Part shown: positions 6,534-14,684 of the stretch, one piece after another | Numbering within the stretch: position 1 is the first letter of the stretch | How the letters are laid out: every line of letters begins with the position of its first letter | Assembly: GCA_946615525.1 (NCBI GenBank) | Contig: CAMOHW010000003.1 | Location: 1-17,245 of the forward strand | Length of the DNA stretch: 17,245 nt | DNA from: an uncultured Clostridia bacterium | GTDB taxonomy: Bacteria; Bacillota; Clostridia; Oscillospirales; CAG-272 | Direction of reading: 5' to 3' | The notes under the pieces: generated by a model | What the model was told of the DNA's origin: nothing | The model's input: only the letters and a program-made list of their open reading frames with translations | Database searches by the model: none | Translations under genes and position numbers: made by a program

Positions 6534-6553
6534 TGTGTTTCCACCAATCGTTT

Positions 6554-7717
6554 TTATTTGATCGCGTCTAAAAATTGTTGGTATGCGGTATCGTTTGTAA
6601 ATTGATAATCAGAAAGATTTTTGGCGCACAAATCGGCAATGCCGTTTTGGTTTTCCAGCATTTTTTGAATGCCCTGTGCCGTTGCCTCGATGCTTTGCGG
6701 GAAAATCAGCCCGTTTTCTCCATCGATAATGGCCTCTTTTGCCGCCGGATATGCCGTTGAAATAACCGGTTTTTTTAAAATGAGCGATTCCATAACCGTC
6801 ATGGGAAAGGCCTCGGTCTTGGAGGTCAGCACCGAAAAATCCGCGTCCTTCAAAATACAAAACGGGTTTGCGCGGTTGCCGAGAAAAGTCAATCGGTCGG
6901 CAACGCCCAATTCTTCCGCCAGCGCTTGGTCGGCTTCCAGGTCGGGGCCTCCGCCCACCACATACCAGTGGAAGGGCACCGCGCACTGCTCTTTGAGCAG
7001 TTTGCAAATTTGCGGGATCCAGTCCACCTGTTTATCCCAGTTGGAAACCCGTGCAACGGTAACAATGTTTTTTTCGTCCGGGCGAAAGGCAATCGGGTTT
7101 GGTTCTCCTGCGAGCCGAAGGATCTTTTCGGCGTCAAACAGGTTGTAAACCGTTGCGGCATTCTTTGCCAGCACCGGATACTTGGCAACAAACCCCTCTT
7201 TGACCGCATTGGCAACATACGCTACGCGGTGGAACTCGGGCATATAGGGGAGGAAGGACTTTTCATTCCCTCCCATAAAGTTGACATCGCCGTGAACAAA
7301 GCCGATCTTCACCCTCGCCTGCACGCATTTGAGCACATAATAATAGCAGGGCGCGCTCTGCCGGAAGGCAATGGCAACATCATATTCTTCGTCTGTTTTC
7401 TTTTTGAAGATCAACCGGTTCCAAAGCGAGGAATGATTGGTCAGTTTTTTGATGACCGCCAGGCAAGAAAGCCCGATTTTCCGGATCCCCTTTGCCTGCG
7501 ACAGATCTTGTTTGCCGAGTTTCCAATAACGGGAAAGCCCCTGCAAACTGCGATAGCGGACTTGCGGCAGTTCCTGCTTGACCCATTCCTGCCTGTCGCC
7601 TGCAAGGTTCCAAAGCGTGATCTCATGCCCGCGGGCGGAAAATTCTTTACAAAAATTGCACAGCGAGGAGGTCACACCGCCCATATTCAAATCGGTCACA
7701 ACAAACGCAATTTTCAA
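6554..7717 (-). CDS. Glycosyltransferase family 4 protein (TTG start)
   Basis: A 387-residue GT-B glycosyltransferase. The N-terminal half opens with MKIAFVVTDLNMGGVTSSL, the acceptor-side Rossmann fold with the usual GG loop. The C-terminal half has VTVARVSNWDKQ (219-230), VVGGGPDLE (253-261) and the nucleotide-sugar E-X7-E motif Glu302...Glu310, typical of GT4 retaining enzymes acting at the inner membrane face. The frame starts at TTG (7717). AAAGGAGGAG at 7725-7734 is placed ideally for it, and no in-frame ATG occurs until residue 12, inside the conserved strand. It lies 27 nt after the GT2 gene and 20 nt before the flippase. Sugar and linkage are unknown. Confidence 0.92.
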   Translation of the reverse strand: MKIAFVVTDLNMGGVTSSLCNFCKEFSARGHEITLWNLAGDRQEWVKQELPQVRYRSLQGLSRYWKLGKQDLSQAKGIRKIGLSCLAVIKKLTNHSSLWNRLIFKKKTDEEYDVAIAFRQSAPCYYYVLKCVQARVKIGFVHGDVNFMGGNEKSFLPYMPEFHRVAYVANAVKEGFVAKYPVLAKNAATVYNLFDAEKILRLAGEPNPIAFRPDEKNIVTVARVSNWDKQVDWIPQICKLLKEQCAVPFHWYVVGGGPDLEADQALAEELGVADRLTFLGNRANPFCILKDADFSVLTSKTEAFPMTVMESLILKKPVISTAYPAAKEAIIDGENGLIFPQSIEATAQGIQKMLENQNGIADLCAKNLSDYQFTNDTAYQQFLDAIK

Positions 7718-7724
7718 CGCGGGG

Positions 7725-7734
7725 CTCCTCCTTT
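7725..7734 (-). promoter_or_regulatory. Strong Shine-Dalgarno deciding a TTG start
   Basis: AAAGGAGGAG on the - strand, 7 nt before the TTG at 7717. It is among the best ribosome binding sites in the window and compensates for the weak start codon of the GT4 gene. Confidence 0.8.
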
Positions 7735-7744
7735 GCTCATTTTT

Positions 7745-8710
7745 TTATAACAAACCGTGCTTTTTTTGATACCGCTTGGCGCAGAACTTCGGCAGAACGG
7801 TTTGCACCAGGATCGTCAGTTTGTTCTTGCCGGATAAATAGGGGTTGAGCAACCCTTTGAAACAGTTTTTACGCAGATATTTTTTTGCTTTTTTGTAAAC
7901 CGGATTGTTTTTGGTCTTTTCGACGGGGATGAGCAACAGATACGCCATGTGCTGGTAGAGTGCGAGCCGCTCTGCCTCTTTTTTGAGTTCCGGGTAAAGG
8001 CGCAGGGTGCGCTCCTTGACGACCAGGGAGTTTTGCACCATGTCAATGACCGCTTTGCCGTAACCGTTGGAAATGCTCTTGTTGCGCACAAAATAATAAT
8101 AGCCGACAAAGCCCACAAAGTGGATCGCCGTCATCTTTTCGAGCAGGGCGGTCATAAAGAGCAGGTCTTCGTTCAAAACGCCCTCGGAAAAACGCAAATC
8201 CCCGATCAACCGTTTGGGAAAGAGTTTGGTGCAGGCGCTGGTGTCCCCCTTATGGAGCAACAGATCGCGCAGATATTCCTTGGGGGAGATCTCCTCGTCT
8301 GTCGTGCGCGGAACCGAGGATCTTCTGGTTTCGCCGTCCTCAAAAAAGCGGACCATCATCACATTGGAGATCGAAGTTTCATCCGGAAGCGCCGCAAGCA
8401 GGCGGGCGTAGGGTTCGGGGGCGACGTAGTCGTCGCTATCCACAAAGCCGATATAGTCGCCGGTCGCCGCATCCAGCCCCGCGTTTCTCGCCGAGGAAAG
8501 ACCGCCGTTTGGCTTGTTGATGACGGTTACGCGCCCGTCTTTTTTGGCATATTCCGTGCAAATTTCCGGAGAGGAATCGGTAGAGCCGTCGTTGACCAAA
8601 ATGATCTCCAGATCTTTGTAAGTCTGTTGCAACAATGACTCCACGCAACGGCGCAAATAGTTTTCAACATTGTAAACCGGAACAATGACGCTGATTTTTC
8701 CTTGTTTCAT
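7745..8710 (-). CDS. Glycosyltransferase family 2 protein
   Basis: A 321-residue GT-A inverting glycosyltransferase. Seen: the opening KISVIVPVYNVENYLRRCVESL (5-26), VNDGSTDSS (39-47), NGGLSSARNAGL (68-79) and the metal-binding DSDD (91-94). The C-terminal ~200 residues form the variable acceptor region, with LNEDLLFM as the ED-type motif. It probably adds one sugar to the lipid-linked repeat unit on the cytoplasmic side. AGGAG 5 nt before the ATG supports the start; the stop of the polymerase gene lies 8 nt upstream. No unusual residues were noted. Confidence 0.93.
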   Translation of the reverse strand: MKQGKISVIVPVYNVENYLRRCVESLLQQTYKDLEIILVNDGSTDSSPEICTEYAKKDGRVTVINKPNGGLSSARNAGLDAATGDYIGFVDSDDYVAPEPYARLLAALPDETSISNVMMVRFFEDGETRRSSVPRTTDEEISPKEYLRDLLLHKGDTSACTKLFPKRLIGDLRFSEGVLNEDLLFMTALLEKMTAIHFVGFVGYYYFVRNKSISNGYGKAVIDMVQNSLVVKERTLRLYPELKKEAERLALYQHMAYLLLIPVEKTKNNPVYKKAKKYLRKNCFKGLLNPYLSGKNKLTILVQTVLPKFCAKRYQKKHGLL

Positions 8711-8718
8711 GGGAACTC

Positions 8719-9798
8719 CTATGATCCAAACAGAGATAAGGTAAGCGGTTCAAGCCCGTAGAACTGATAGGGGACAAACGAGGCAAAGTTGGTAAAGAAC
8801 CGATAGATATACAGCGCCATACAAAGCGCAAACGCCACAAGTTTGATGATGCCGCGGTCGCGATCGTCGTCAATGGCATCTACCGCATATCCGAACAGGG
8901 CGACCGAGAAAAACAGAAAATAGAAACTGGGGCGCTCGGCCTGACGAGTGAACAAGCGCAACACCCAAAGGGCGACCGAAATGACGCTGACATTGATCAA
9001 TCCGTCCACCTCTGCGGTCCGTTTGCCGTTGGTATAGACAATGACGATGGCAAATACCGTCAGCAAGGTCAAAAAGATGAAGAACACCCAACCGTTTCCG
9101 GCGTCTTCCACTTCGTAGTTTGCGTTCATCAACTGGCCAAACCAGTTTTGGATCTGCTCCAAAAGCAGGAGCGACCCGATTGTGATGCCTGAATACAAAA
9201 TGACGTTGAGCGGGGAGAGCTTTCGCCGGAAGATCAAATAGGCAAAAAGGAACAGGATAGCCGACCGGTGGAACAAGAAGGCGAAGACGACGCAGATCAA
9301 AAAGCGGATCAGCTTTTTGCGCTTGAGGAACTGATAGGAAAACAGGCAGATGCTCATAGCAATACATTGCCGGGTTGCCGTGAACATAAAGGTATAAATA
9401 CCCGTTGTGGCAAAAAAGAAGAGCGGCCATGCGGCGTCAAAATCCAAATGATACAAAAAGGATACAAATCCTATGAAATACAACACGGTGCAAATGACCT
9501 GGTAAAACAACGGGCTGTGGGTAACATAGGTCATCAGTTTTACAAAGACGCGGAACACATATTCTTCTCTTGTCTGATAGAAGATCAGCGACCACGGCTT
9601 TTCGATCATGTCGCGGAATTCGCGCAGATAGCCGTAGGTGTCGGCACCGATCATTTCATGGCGAAAAGCGATCAAAATAAACATGGGTAGAATGGACAAA
9701 ATGATTTTGATGAGCTTTTCTCTGTTTTTATTTCTCCACTCGAAATTGATCTTGTAAATCAAAAACGGGAAGAGAGCAACCGCTATATAAACCAGCAT
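8719..9798 (-). CDS. EpsG family membrane protein (putative polysaccharide polymerase)
   Basis: A 359-residue multi-pass membrane protein with about ten hydrophobic segments. It matches the EpsG family by FRHEMIGADTYGYLREF (45-61), the Arg in TATRQCIAMSI and an FLFHRSAILFLF stretch, all conserved in these Wzy-like proteins. EpsG homologues are believed to polymerise repeat units on the outer face of the membrane. Only one such candidate occurs in the visible operon, so it probably does that job here (inference). AAAGGA 8 nt before the ATG supports the start. It lies 13 nt from the upstream GT4 gene and 8 nt from the GT2 gene. Confidence 0.88.
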   Translation of the reverse strand: MLVYIAVALFPFLIYKINFEWRNKNREKLIKIILSILPMFILIAFRHEMIGADTYGYLREFRDMIEKPWSLIFYQTREEYVFRVFVKLMTYVTHSPLFYQVICTVLYFIGFVSFLYHLDFDAAWPLFFFATTGIYTFMFTATRQCIAMSICLFSYQFLKRKKLIRFLICVVFAFLFHRSAILFLFAYLIFRRKLSPLNVILYSGITIGSLLLLEQIQNWFGQLMNANYEVEDAGNGWVFFIFLTLLTVFAIVIVYTNGKRTAEVDGLINVSVISVALWVLRLFTRQAERPSFYFLFFSVALFGYAVDAIDDDRDRGIIKLVAFALCMALYIYRFFTNFASFVPYQFYGLEPLTLSLFGS

Positions 9799-9811
9799 TG
9801 TCTGTTTCCTT

Positions 9812-11005
9812 TTAAGTCAGATTTTTATAAACTTCCAAATAGGTTTGGTAATTTTGATTCTTGTCAAACGTCTCTCTTGCCAGATCGACCGGGACCGGTT
9901 TGCCGATCCACTCGGAAACGGCGGCAAGCAGGGCATCCTCATCCCCTTCCGGCACAACGGCGCCGCAATCCTTCAGGATCAATTCCGGGCTGCCGCAACT
10001 ATCGTAGGTGACCACCGGCGTTCCGCAACAGATGCTTTCCATATTGACGGTGGGAAGCGTATCCGCGTGCGTCAGGTTGACGAACACGTCGGCAAGCGCG
10101 TAATGCTTTGCAAGTTCTTCTCTCCCCTTGATATAGCCCAGCGGAAGGACAAACCCGCTTTTTTGTTGCAGTTCGCGGATCTGTTTTTCCTGACAACCAA
10201 TGAGCATCAGACGCAGATCCTTGCCCAGCATTTTCAAAACGCGCTCCAAAGCACTCTTGTTGGCGGGCAGGAGCCATTTGTTTGCCATGCCGAGGATGAC
10301 CTTTGCTTCTCCCAGCGCATACCGCGCGCGTAAATCGGCGGTATCCTGCGGTTTGAACACGTCAATATCCACGCCGTTGCGAATACAACTGACATCAAAG
10401 CCCTTGAAAAAGCCCTTTTGGCTCTCGCGGCAGATCCATTCGCTGCACCCCACGATTTTCAGGCGCGGAATGGCTTGCAGGAGTTTTTTCTTCTCCTCAA
10501 ACAGTTGGGCGGAGCGGTCAAAAAAGAAACTGCGGGGCATATATTTCCATTGCGGGCAGTTGCCGCATCCCGTTTGGAAACGGTCGCACCCCACATTGGC
10601 ATAATGGAAGCACTTGCCGGTAAAATACCAGCAGTCGTGCAGGGTAATGACGGTCGCAATATCCTTTTTTGCAAGGTAGTCCAGCAACATTGGCAGGTTG
10701 ATATAGTTGGAATGCAGATTGTGCAGATGCACCACATCCGGTCGTATCTCGTCCACCCAGCGCAAAAATCGCTTGGTGGCACCGCGGGAAAACCACGCCT
10801 GTTTGCCCGAAAGACGGGAAAGGAGCGCATGGCTTTTCCAATCGAGGGGCGAGCCGATTTGGTAACCGTTCCGGGGCGGACGGGTGCAGGTCTGATACGC
10901 CGCATAGGACTCGGCACCCGCTTTGCAAAGGAACTCGCCAATGTCCCTTGCAATGGTGCCGGTGCTTTTGTATCCATATACGGCGTTGATCTGCAAAACC
11001 TTCAT
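9812..11005 (-). CDS. Glycosyltransferase family 4 protein with Cys cluster
   Basis: A 397-residue GT-B enzyme. The N-terminal domain has the glycine-rich acceptor loop YKSTGTIARDIGE (12-24), VVHLHNLHSNYINL (91-104) and HDCWYFTGKCFHY (123-135). Then comes GCDRFQTGCGNCPQW (139-153), with cysteines 132, 140, 147 and 150 in a group seen in this colanic-acid/WcaC-like branch. The C-terminal domain carries D315-X7-E323 (Asp replacing the first Glu of E-X7-E) and GTPVVTYDSCGSPE. The ATG lies only 4 nt after the stop of the preceding gene, with a GGA very close to it, so coupled translation is likely. The donor sugar is unknown. Confidence 0.92.
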   Translation of the reverse strand: MKVLQINAVYGYKSTGTIARDIGEFLCKAGAESYAAYQTCTRPPRNGYQIGSPLDWKSHALLSRLSGKQAWFSRGATKRFLRWVDEIRPDVVHLHNLHSNYINLPMLLDYLAKKDIATVITLHDCWYFTGKCFHYANVGCDRFQTGCGNCPQWKYMPRSFFFDRSAQLFEEKKKLLQAIPRLKIVGCSEWICRESQKGFFKGFDVSCIRNGVDIDVFKPQDTADLRARYALGEAKVILGMANKWLLPANKSALERVLKMLGKDLRLMLIGCQEKQIRELQQKSGFVLPLGYIKGREELAKHYALADVFVNLTHADTLPTVNMESICCGTPVVTYDSCGSPELILKDCGAVVPEGDEDALLAAVSEWIGKPVPVDLARETFDKNQNYQTYLEVYKNLT

Positions 11006-11009
11006 ATCC

Positions 11010-12308
11010 TTAACCGTTGACTACACTTTCTATCGTATTGTTAAACAGGTCTAAAACCTTGTTTTTCTCGTGATTCCGGGCGGCGCAAAGAGCCGCGTTT
11101 TGCGCGTATTGCGCCAAAAGTTGCGGAGCTTCGGCAATGCGCCGGAGTTGTTTTTCCATTTGTTCTTCGTTGCCGGCGATCAGCGCACAGTCGTTCTCGC
11201 GCAAATATTCCACCGGCGCAATATCCGGACACCCTACGGCAAAAATACATCTGCCCGCCGAAAAATAATCGGTGATCTTGGTGGAAAAAGAGAGCCGCGC
11301 GATTTTGGCGTTCTTTCCTTTGGTCGCCTCCAAAAACAGGAGCAGGTCGGCCTCTCTCTGCCGCTCCAATACCGCGCTTTGCGGGATGGCATCGTTGAGC
11401 TTACACCCGGTCGCCTCCAATGCCTCCCGCACCGGTTCCGAAAGCGGGGTGGAGGTATAAACGGTCAGGGCAAACTTTGGCTCTTCCCGGTTGATCTCTT
11501 GCATTGCGCGAGCAACCTGCAAAAGCGATTCATCCCGCCCGATATTCAGGTTTCCGGTATAGAGCAGACGGATGGGAAAGGCGATCGTTTGCGGATACGC
11601 AACTTCGGGAATGTTGTAAAGCGGCTTGGTGAGCACCTTGCAGTCAACGCCGAAAAAGGCGTCGGCCTCGCGCTTGGTTTTGGGCGTAATGGCAAAAAAG
11701 GCGTCGGTCTGTTTTGCCAGTTTTTTGAGTGAGCGCCGCTGGAAAAAGCGCGGCAGATTGGCAAAAAAGCCCTTTTGCTGTTTGTAGGTAAAATTATCGT
11801 CGGCAAAATAGCCGATGGATTTGGCGCCGGTCAACTTTTTGACATACCGGCAGACACGATTGCAATACAAATAGCTTTCCATGGAGTAAAGGATGACATC
11901 CGGAGCAAACGAGGTCACAAAATCGTCCAGTTCCTTCGTCTTCCATTTTCCCAACTTCCAAAGCAGTTCCCTGCCCAGAAGCGTGACGGCGTTGCGGTGA
12001 CCTTTGAGTTTTTGATACCGTGTTTTTTGCGCCGCCAGGTCGGCGGAAAGTTCGGTGCTTCCCTCGCCGGGGAAAACCTCACATCCGGTTTTGATCTTCC
12101 GGTTCAGGATGCTTTTGATGACCTTGCCCTCGGAAAGAACAAAATAGTGGTTGCAAACGGGATTGTTGGGCACATTGCTGCGAAAGCAGATGTGCGCCAC
12201 GCAATCGGGGTCATGCCCTTCCAGGAGCGCCGGCCAGGTGTTCATTCCCACCTCGGTGTTCCACGATGAGATGGAGATTACCAAAATCCTTCGTTTTTGA
12301 TTCATCAT
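11010..12308 (-). CDS. GT4-like glycosyltransferase of the polysaccharide operon
   Basis: A protein of about 432 residues with a divergent N-terminal GT-B domain (RRILVISISSWN near the start, then an FAPDVILYSMESYLYCNR stretch) and a C-terminal domain with LLYTGNLNIGRDES (about 248-261) and LSFSTKITDYFSAGRCIFAVG (about 339-359). These features are common to capsule-locus glycosyltransferases. The first in-frame ATG (12320) overlaps the upstream gene by 13 nt with a poor site. The ATG at 12308, overlapping the upstream TGA by one base, or the next codon at 12305, fits GGAAG better; 12308 is used. A classical E-X7-E motif is not obvious, so a transferase role is likely but less certain than for its neighbours. 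Confidence 0.82.
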   Translation of the reverse strand: MMNQKRRILVISISSWNTEVGMNTWPALLEGHDPDCVAHICFRSNVPNNPVCNHYFVLSEGKVIKSILNRKIKTGCEVFPGEGSTELSADLAAQKTRYQKLKGHRNAVTLLGRELLWKLGKWKTKELDDFVTSFAPDVILYSMESYLYCNRVCRYVKKLTGAKSIGYFADDNFTYKQQKGFFANLPRFFQRRSLKKLAKQTDAFFAITPKTKREADAFFGVDCKVLTKPLYNIPEVAYPQTIAFPIRLLYTGNLNIGRDESLLQVARAMQEINREEPKFALTVYTSTPLSEPVREALEATGCKLNDAIPQSAVLERQREADLLLFLEATKGKNAKIARLSFSTKITDYFSAGRCIFAVGCPDIAPVEYLRENDCALIAGNEEQMEKQLRRIAEAPQLLAQYAQNAALCAARNHEKNKVLDLFNNTIESVVNG

Positions 12309-13285
12309 CAAATCTTCCATTCCAATCCGTTTTTCAGGTTTTTGCGGTAGTTCAAAAGCCGGTCATCCCCCGGGAGCGCGACCATTTTGCCTTCCAGCGG
12401 CGCGCTTTCCCGAATGGCTTTGATGTATTCGTCAACCTTTTGATAAAAGTCCTCACCGAAAACGAGCTTGGGAGAGATAACGGTAAAGGAGAACCCGACA
12501 TTCATGGACTCCTTGCTTTCACTGTAAAAACGCCCTACCCCGTTCTGATATGCCGCGCCGGACAAAAGCCCCGCCAAAAGGTCGATCGCCAGAGCAATGC
12601 CGTAGCCCTTAAAGCCCGCCATGGGAAGCATGATGCCGCCCAGCGCCTTTTCGGGGTCGGTGGTCGGGTTTCCGCAGGCGTCCAGAGCCACCCCTGCTGG
12701 AAGTTCCGCGCCGTTTTCTTTGTATTCCTTGATCTTGGATTTTGCCAGAACGCTGGTCGCCATATCCACAATGATCGGAGATTCGGACTCCGCCGGAACA
12801 GCCACTGCAAACGGATTGGTGCCAAGCAGCTTTTCCCTGCCTCCCACCGGTGCCATTTGTGCGGGACTATTGCTCATGGTAAAGCAGACAAAACCCTGTT
12901 GCGCCGCTCGCAAAGCATAGTAAAACGCGGCGCCGTAGGTGTTGTTGTTGTGGGAATACACCGTAAAAATGCCGGTGTCTTTCGCCTTCTTCATGGCATA
13001 GTCCACGCAAAAACCGGCGCTGACCATGCCAATGGCGTTATCGCCGTTCACCACGGCAAACGAAGCGCTTTCGCGCTCCACGCAAATGTTTGGCGCAAGA
13101 TGATACGCTCCGTTTTTGATCCTTTGCAAATGCCCCGGCAGGGTAAATGCGCCGTGACTGCTGATACCGTAAAAATCGACGGTTGCCATATAATCGGCAA
13201 TCGTTTCGCTTTGCGGCTCGTCAATACCGTTTTCCTGCAAAAGGGCTTTGATTTTTTGTTTGTATGCGTCAAATGGAAGTGTCAT
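12308..13285 (-). CDS. Ldh_2 family (malate/L-lactate/sulfolactate dehydrogenase-type) oxidoreductase
   Basis: A 325-residue NAD(P)-dependent 2-oxo-acid/2-hydroxy-acid oxidoreductase of the Ldh_2 fold, distinct from classical lactate dehydrogenase. Seen: ISSHGAFTLPGHLQRI (41-56) with the catalytic His of the SHG motif, GTNPFAVAVP (155-164), IIVDMATS (171-178) and MAGFKGYGIALAIDLLAGLLSGA (222-244). At 113-116 the family's usual NSNH reads NNNT, so a conserved His appears replaced by Thr. The ATG at 13285 is chosen because GAGGG lies 5 nt upstream; a start at 13345 would run into the preceding gene. It is flanked by an acyltransferase and a GT in the operon. It probably reduces an oxo acid, perhaps the product of the nearby aldolase (inference). 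Confidence 0.9.
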   Translation of the reverse strand: MTLPFDAYKQKIKALLQENGIDEPQSETIADYMATVDFYGISSHGAFTLPGHLQRIKNGAYHLAPNICVERESASFAVVNGDNAIGMVSAGFCVDYAMKKAKDTGIFTVYSHNNNTYGAAFYYALRAAQQGFVCFTMSNSPAQMAPVGGREKLLGTNPFAVAVPAESESPIIVDMATSVLAKSKIKEYKENGAELPAGVALDACGNPTTDPEKALGGIMLPMAGFKGYGIALAIDLLAGLLSGAAYQNGVGRFYSESKESMNVGFSFTVISPKLVFGEDFYQKVDEYIKAIRESAPLEGKMVALPGDDRLLNYRKNLKNGLEWKI

Positions 13286-13301
13286 AGTTTCCCTCAAACA
13301 A

Positions 13302-13844
13302 TTACGGTTCAAATTTGCGGATGATCTTGGCGGGATTCCCCGCAATTACGCAATGCCCTTCCTCAAAACTGTGCGTGACCACGGCTCCGGCACCAACGGT
13401 GGTATATTCCCCCAGGTGAACGCCGGGCAGGATCATGGCGTTCATGCCGATCCAGCAATGGTCGCCGATGACCACATCCTTTGCTGGCAGATGCTCGTCC
13501 GGATTTTGAGGATTGTGATTTGCCGTAATCACGCCGACGTTTGCGGCGATATGGACATTCTTGCCGATGGTGATTTTTCCGTCCTCATTCTGGAAATAGC
13601 ACCCGGGCTGTTGAAAAACATTGAGCGAACTGTTGTCAAACTCCAAATTTCGGCCGTTGGAAATGCGCGTGTTCTTACCCACCGGGAACTTGATGCCGCG
13701 GCGGCGCCACTTGAAAAGATGAAGCAGACCGCGGTAGCACCACAAATAGCCCCACCGGCTTTGGTCAAAATACTTTCCCGTCAGGAATTTGCGCTTGTAG
13801 AAGATGGAGAGAATCAGTTTGTTGAAACCCCAAAATACTTTCAT
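13302..13844 (-). CDS. Left-handed beta-helix (hexapeptide repeat) acyltransferase
   Basis: A 180-residue protein of the maltose/serine O-acetyltransferase-like group. Residues 55-160 contain imperfect hexapeptide repeats (KITIGKNVHI, VVIGDHCWIGMNAMILPGVHLGEYTTVGAGAVV) that form the left-handed helix. The catalytic His is likely His110 in ITANHN, and the C-terminus ends AGNPAKIIRKF as in sugar acetyltransferases. The hydrophobic, basic first 50 residues are not part of the helix. Its role is probably O- or N-acylation of a sugar or precursor, with acetyl-CoA the usual donor. The start at 13844 lacks a clear ribosome site but follows the aldolase stop by 3 nt, consistent with coupled translation. 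Confidence 0.91.
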   Translation of the reverse strand: MKVFWGFNKLILSIFYKRKFLTGKYFDQSRWGYLWCYRGLLHLFKWRRRGIKFPVGKNTRISNGRNLEFDNSSLNVFQQPGCYFQNEDGKITIGKNVHIAANVGVITANHNPQNPDEHLPAKDVVIGDHCWIGMNAMILPGVHLGEYTTVGAGAVVTHSFEEGHCVIAGNPAKIIRKFEP

Positions 13845-13847
13845 AAA

Positions 13848-14684
13848 TCACGCTTGATCGTTTACGATCTTGCAAACGATCTCTTGCACCTTTCGTTGAT
13901 TGTTCAAAAAATCGGTCTTTGTAAATTGCTGAATCTTCTTTTCTTCCTGCCGTATCCGGGCAACGCCCTCGGTAAACAGCGCCCGCAACTCGTTTTTGTC
14001 CGGCACATGTGCCGCATTGCAAAAACTGCGCGAGAGAATTGCCATAGTAGAGCCAAGACGGTAATGCTCGGCAATGACATACTCCGCCGGCAAAATACCG
14101 TATCCGATGCGCGCGATCCCTCCGAATCCGTAGGGAATGCCGCGCGCTTTGATTTTTGTCACGATTTTTTCCACGCTGCCGTCGGCCAACAGTTGGAACA
14201 TGAATTTCATTTTGTATGCCAGGTGCAGATCGTTGAGCCCGATGTGAATCTCGTCAATACCCGGCAGGTCTAAAATCTCGTCCAGGTGTTCCACCGCCTC
14301 CGGCGTTTCCAAAAGCAAAAGCGTTTTGGCTCGGCCGCCTACGCAGGAAAGAAAGCGCTCCACCTCCCCCGCTCCGCGGAACATGGGCAACATAATGACA
14401 TCTGCTCCTGCCCGGATGGTTTTTTCCACCTCTTCCTCGGTCCCGTAGTATTGCGCGGTTTTTTCATGGATGGGATTGACGCGCGCCAAAACCTGCGCGC
14501 GCCGGACGGCGTTCCGGATGGTGCGAATATCCTCGATGGTGTGATGGGACTGAACGGTATCCAGCCCGCCCTGCCGCTCCTCTTTGCCGATATATTCCAT
14601 ATCCACAAAGATGCGGTCCACGCCGGCGTCCTCCGCAATTTGGGCAATTTGCGGTTGATTGGTGATATACAGCAGTTTCAGCAT
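13848..14684 (-). CDS. HpcH/HpaI aldolase/citrate lyase family protein
   Basis: A 278-residue TIM-barrel class II aldolase of the HpcH/HpaI group, which join or split pyruvate-type enolates and aldehydes to give 4-hydroxy-2-oxo acids. Seen: FVDMEYIGKEERQ (26-38), SHHTIEDI (46-53), LARVNP (66-71, substrate Arg), GADVIMLPMF (93-102), LLLLETPEAV (122-131, metal-binding Glu126) and IHIGLNDLHL (146-155, metal-binding Asp152). GGGAGG 5 nt before the ATG supports the start, which overlaps the upstream GT4 gene by 7 nt. Inside a polysaccharide operon, and two genes before an Ldh_2 reductase, it more likely builds a precursor than degrades aromatics (inference). Confidence 0.9.
   Translation of the reverse strand: MLKLLYITNQPQIAQIAEDAGVDRIFVDMEYIGKEERQGGLDTVQSHHTIEDIRTIRNAVRRAQVLARVNPIHEKTAQYYGTEEEVEKTIRAGADVIMLPMFRGAGEVERFLSCVGGRAKTLLLLETPEAVEHLDEILDLPGIDEIHIGLNDLHLAYKMKFMFQLLADGSVEKIVTKIKARGIPYGFGGIARIGYGILPAEYVIAEHYRLGSTMAILSRSFCNAAHVPDKNELRALFTEGVARIRQEEKKIQQFTKTDFLNNQRKVQEIVCKIVNDQA

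Noticed and set aside
13286..13345. Twenty-residue N-terminal extension of the Ldh_2 enzyme
   Set aside because: It would overlap the acyltransferase gene, has no family similarity, and GAGGG is well placed for the ATG at 13285.
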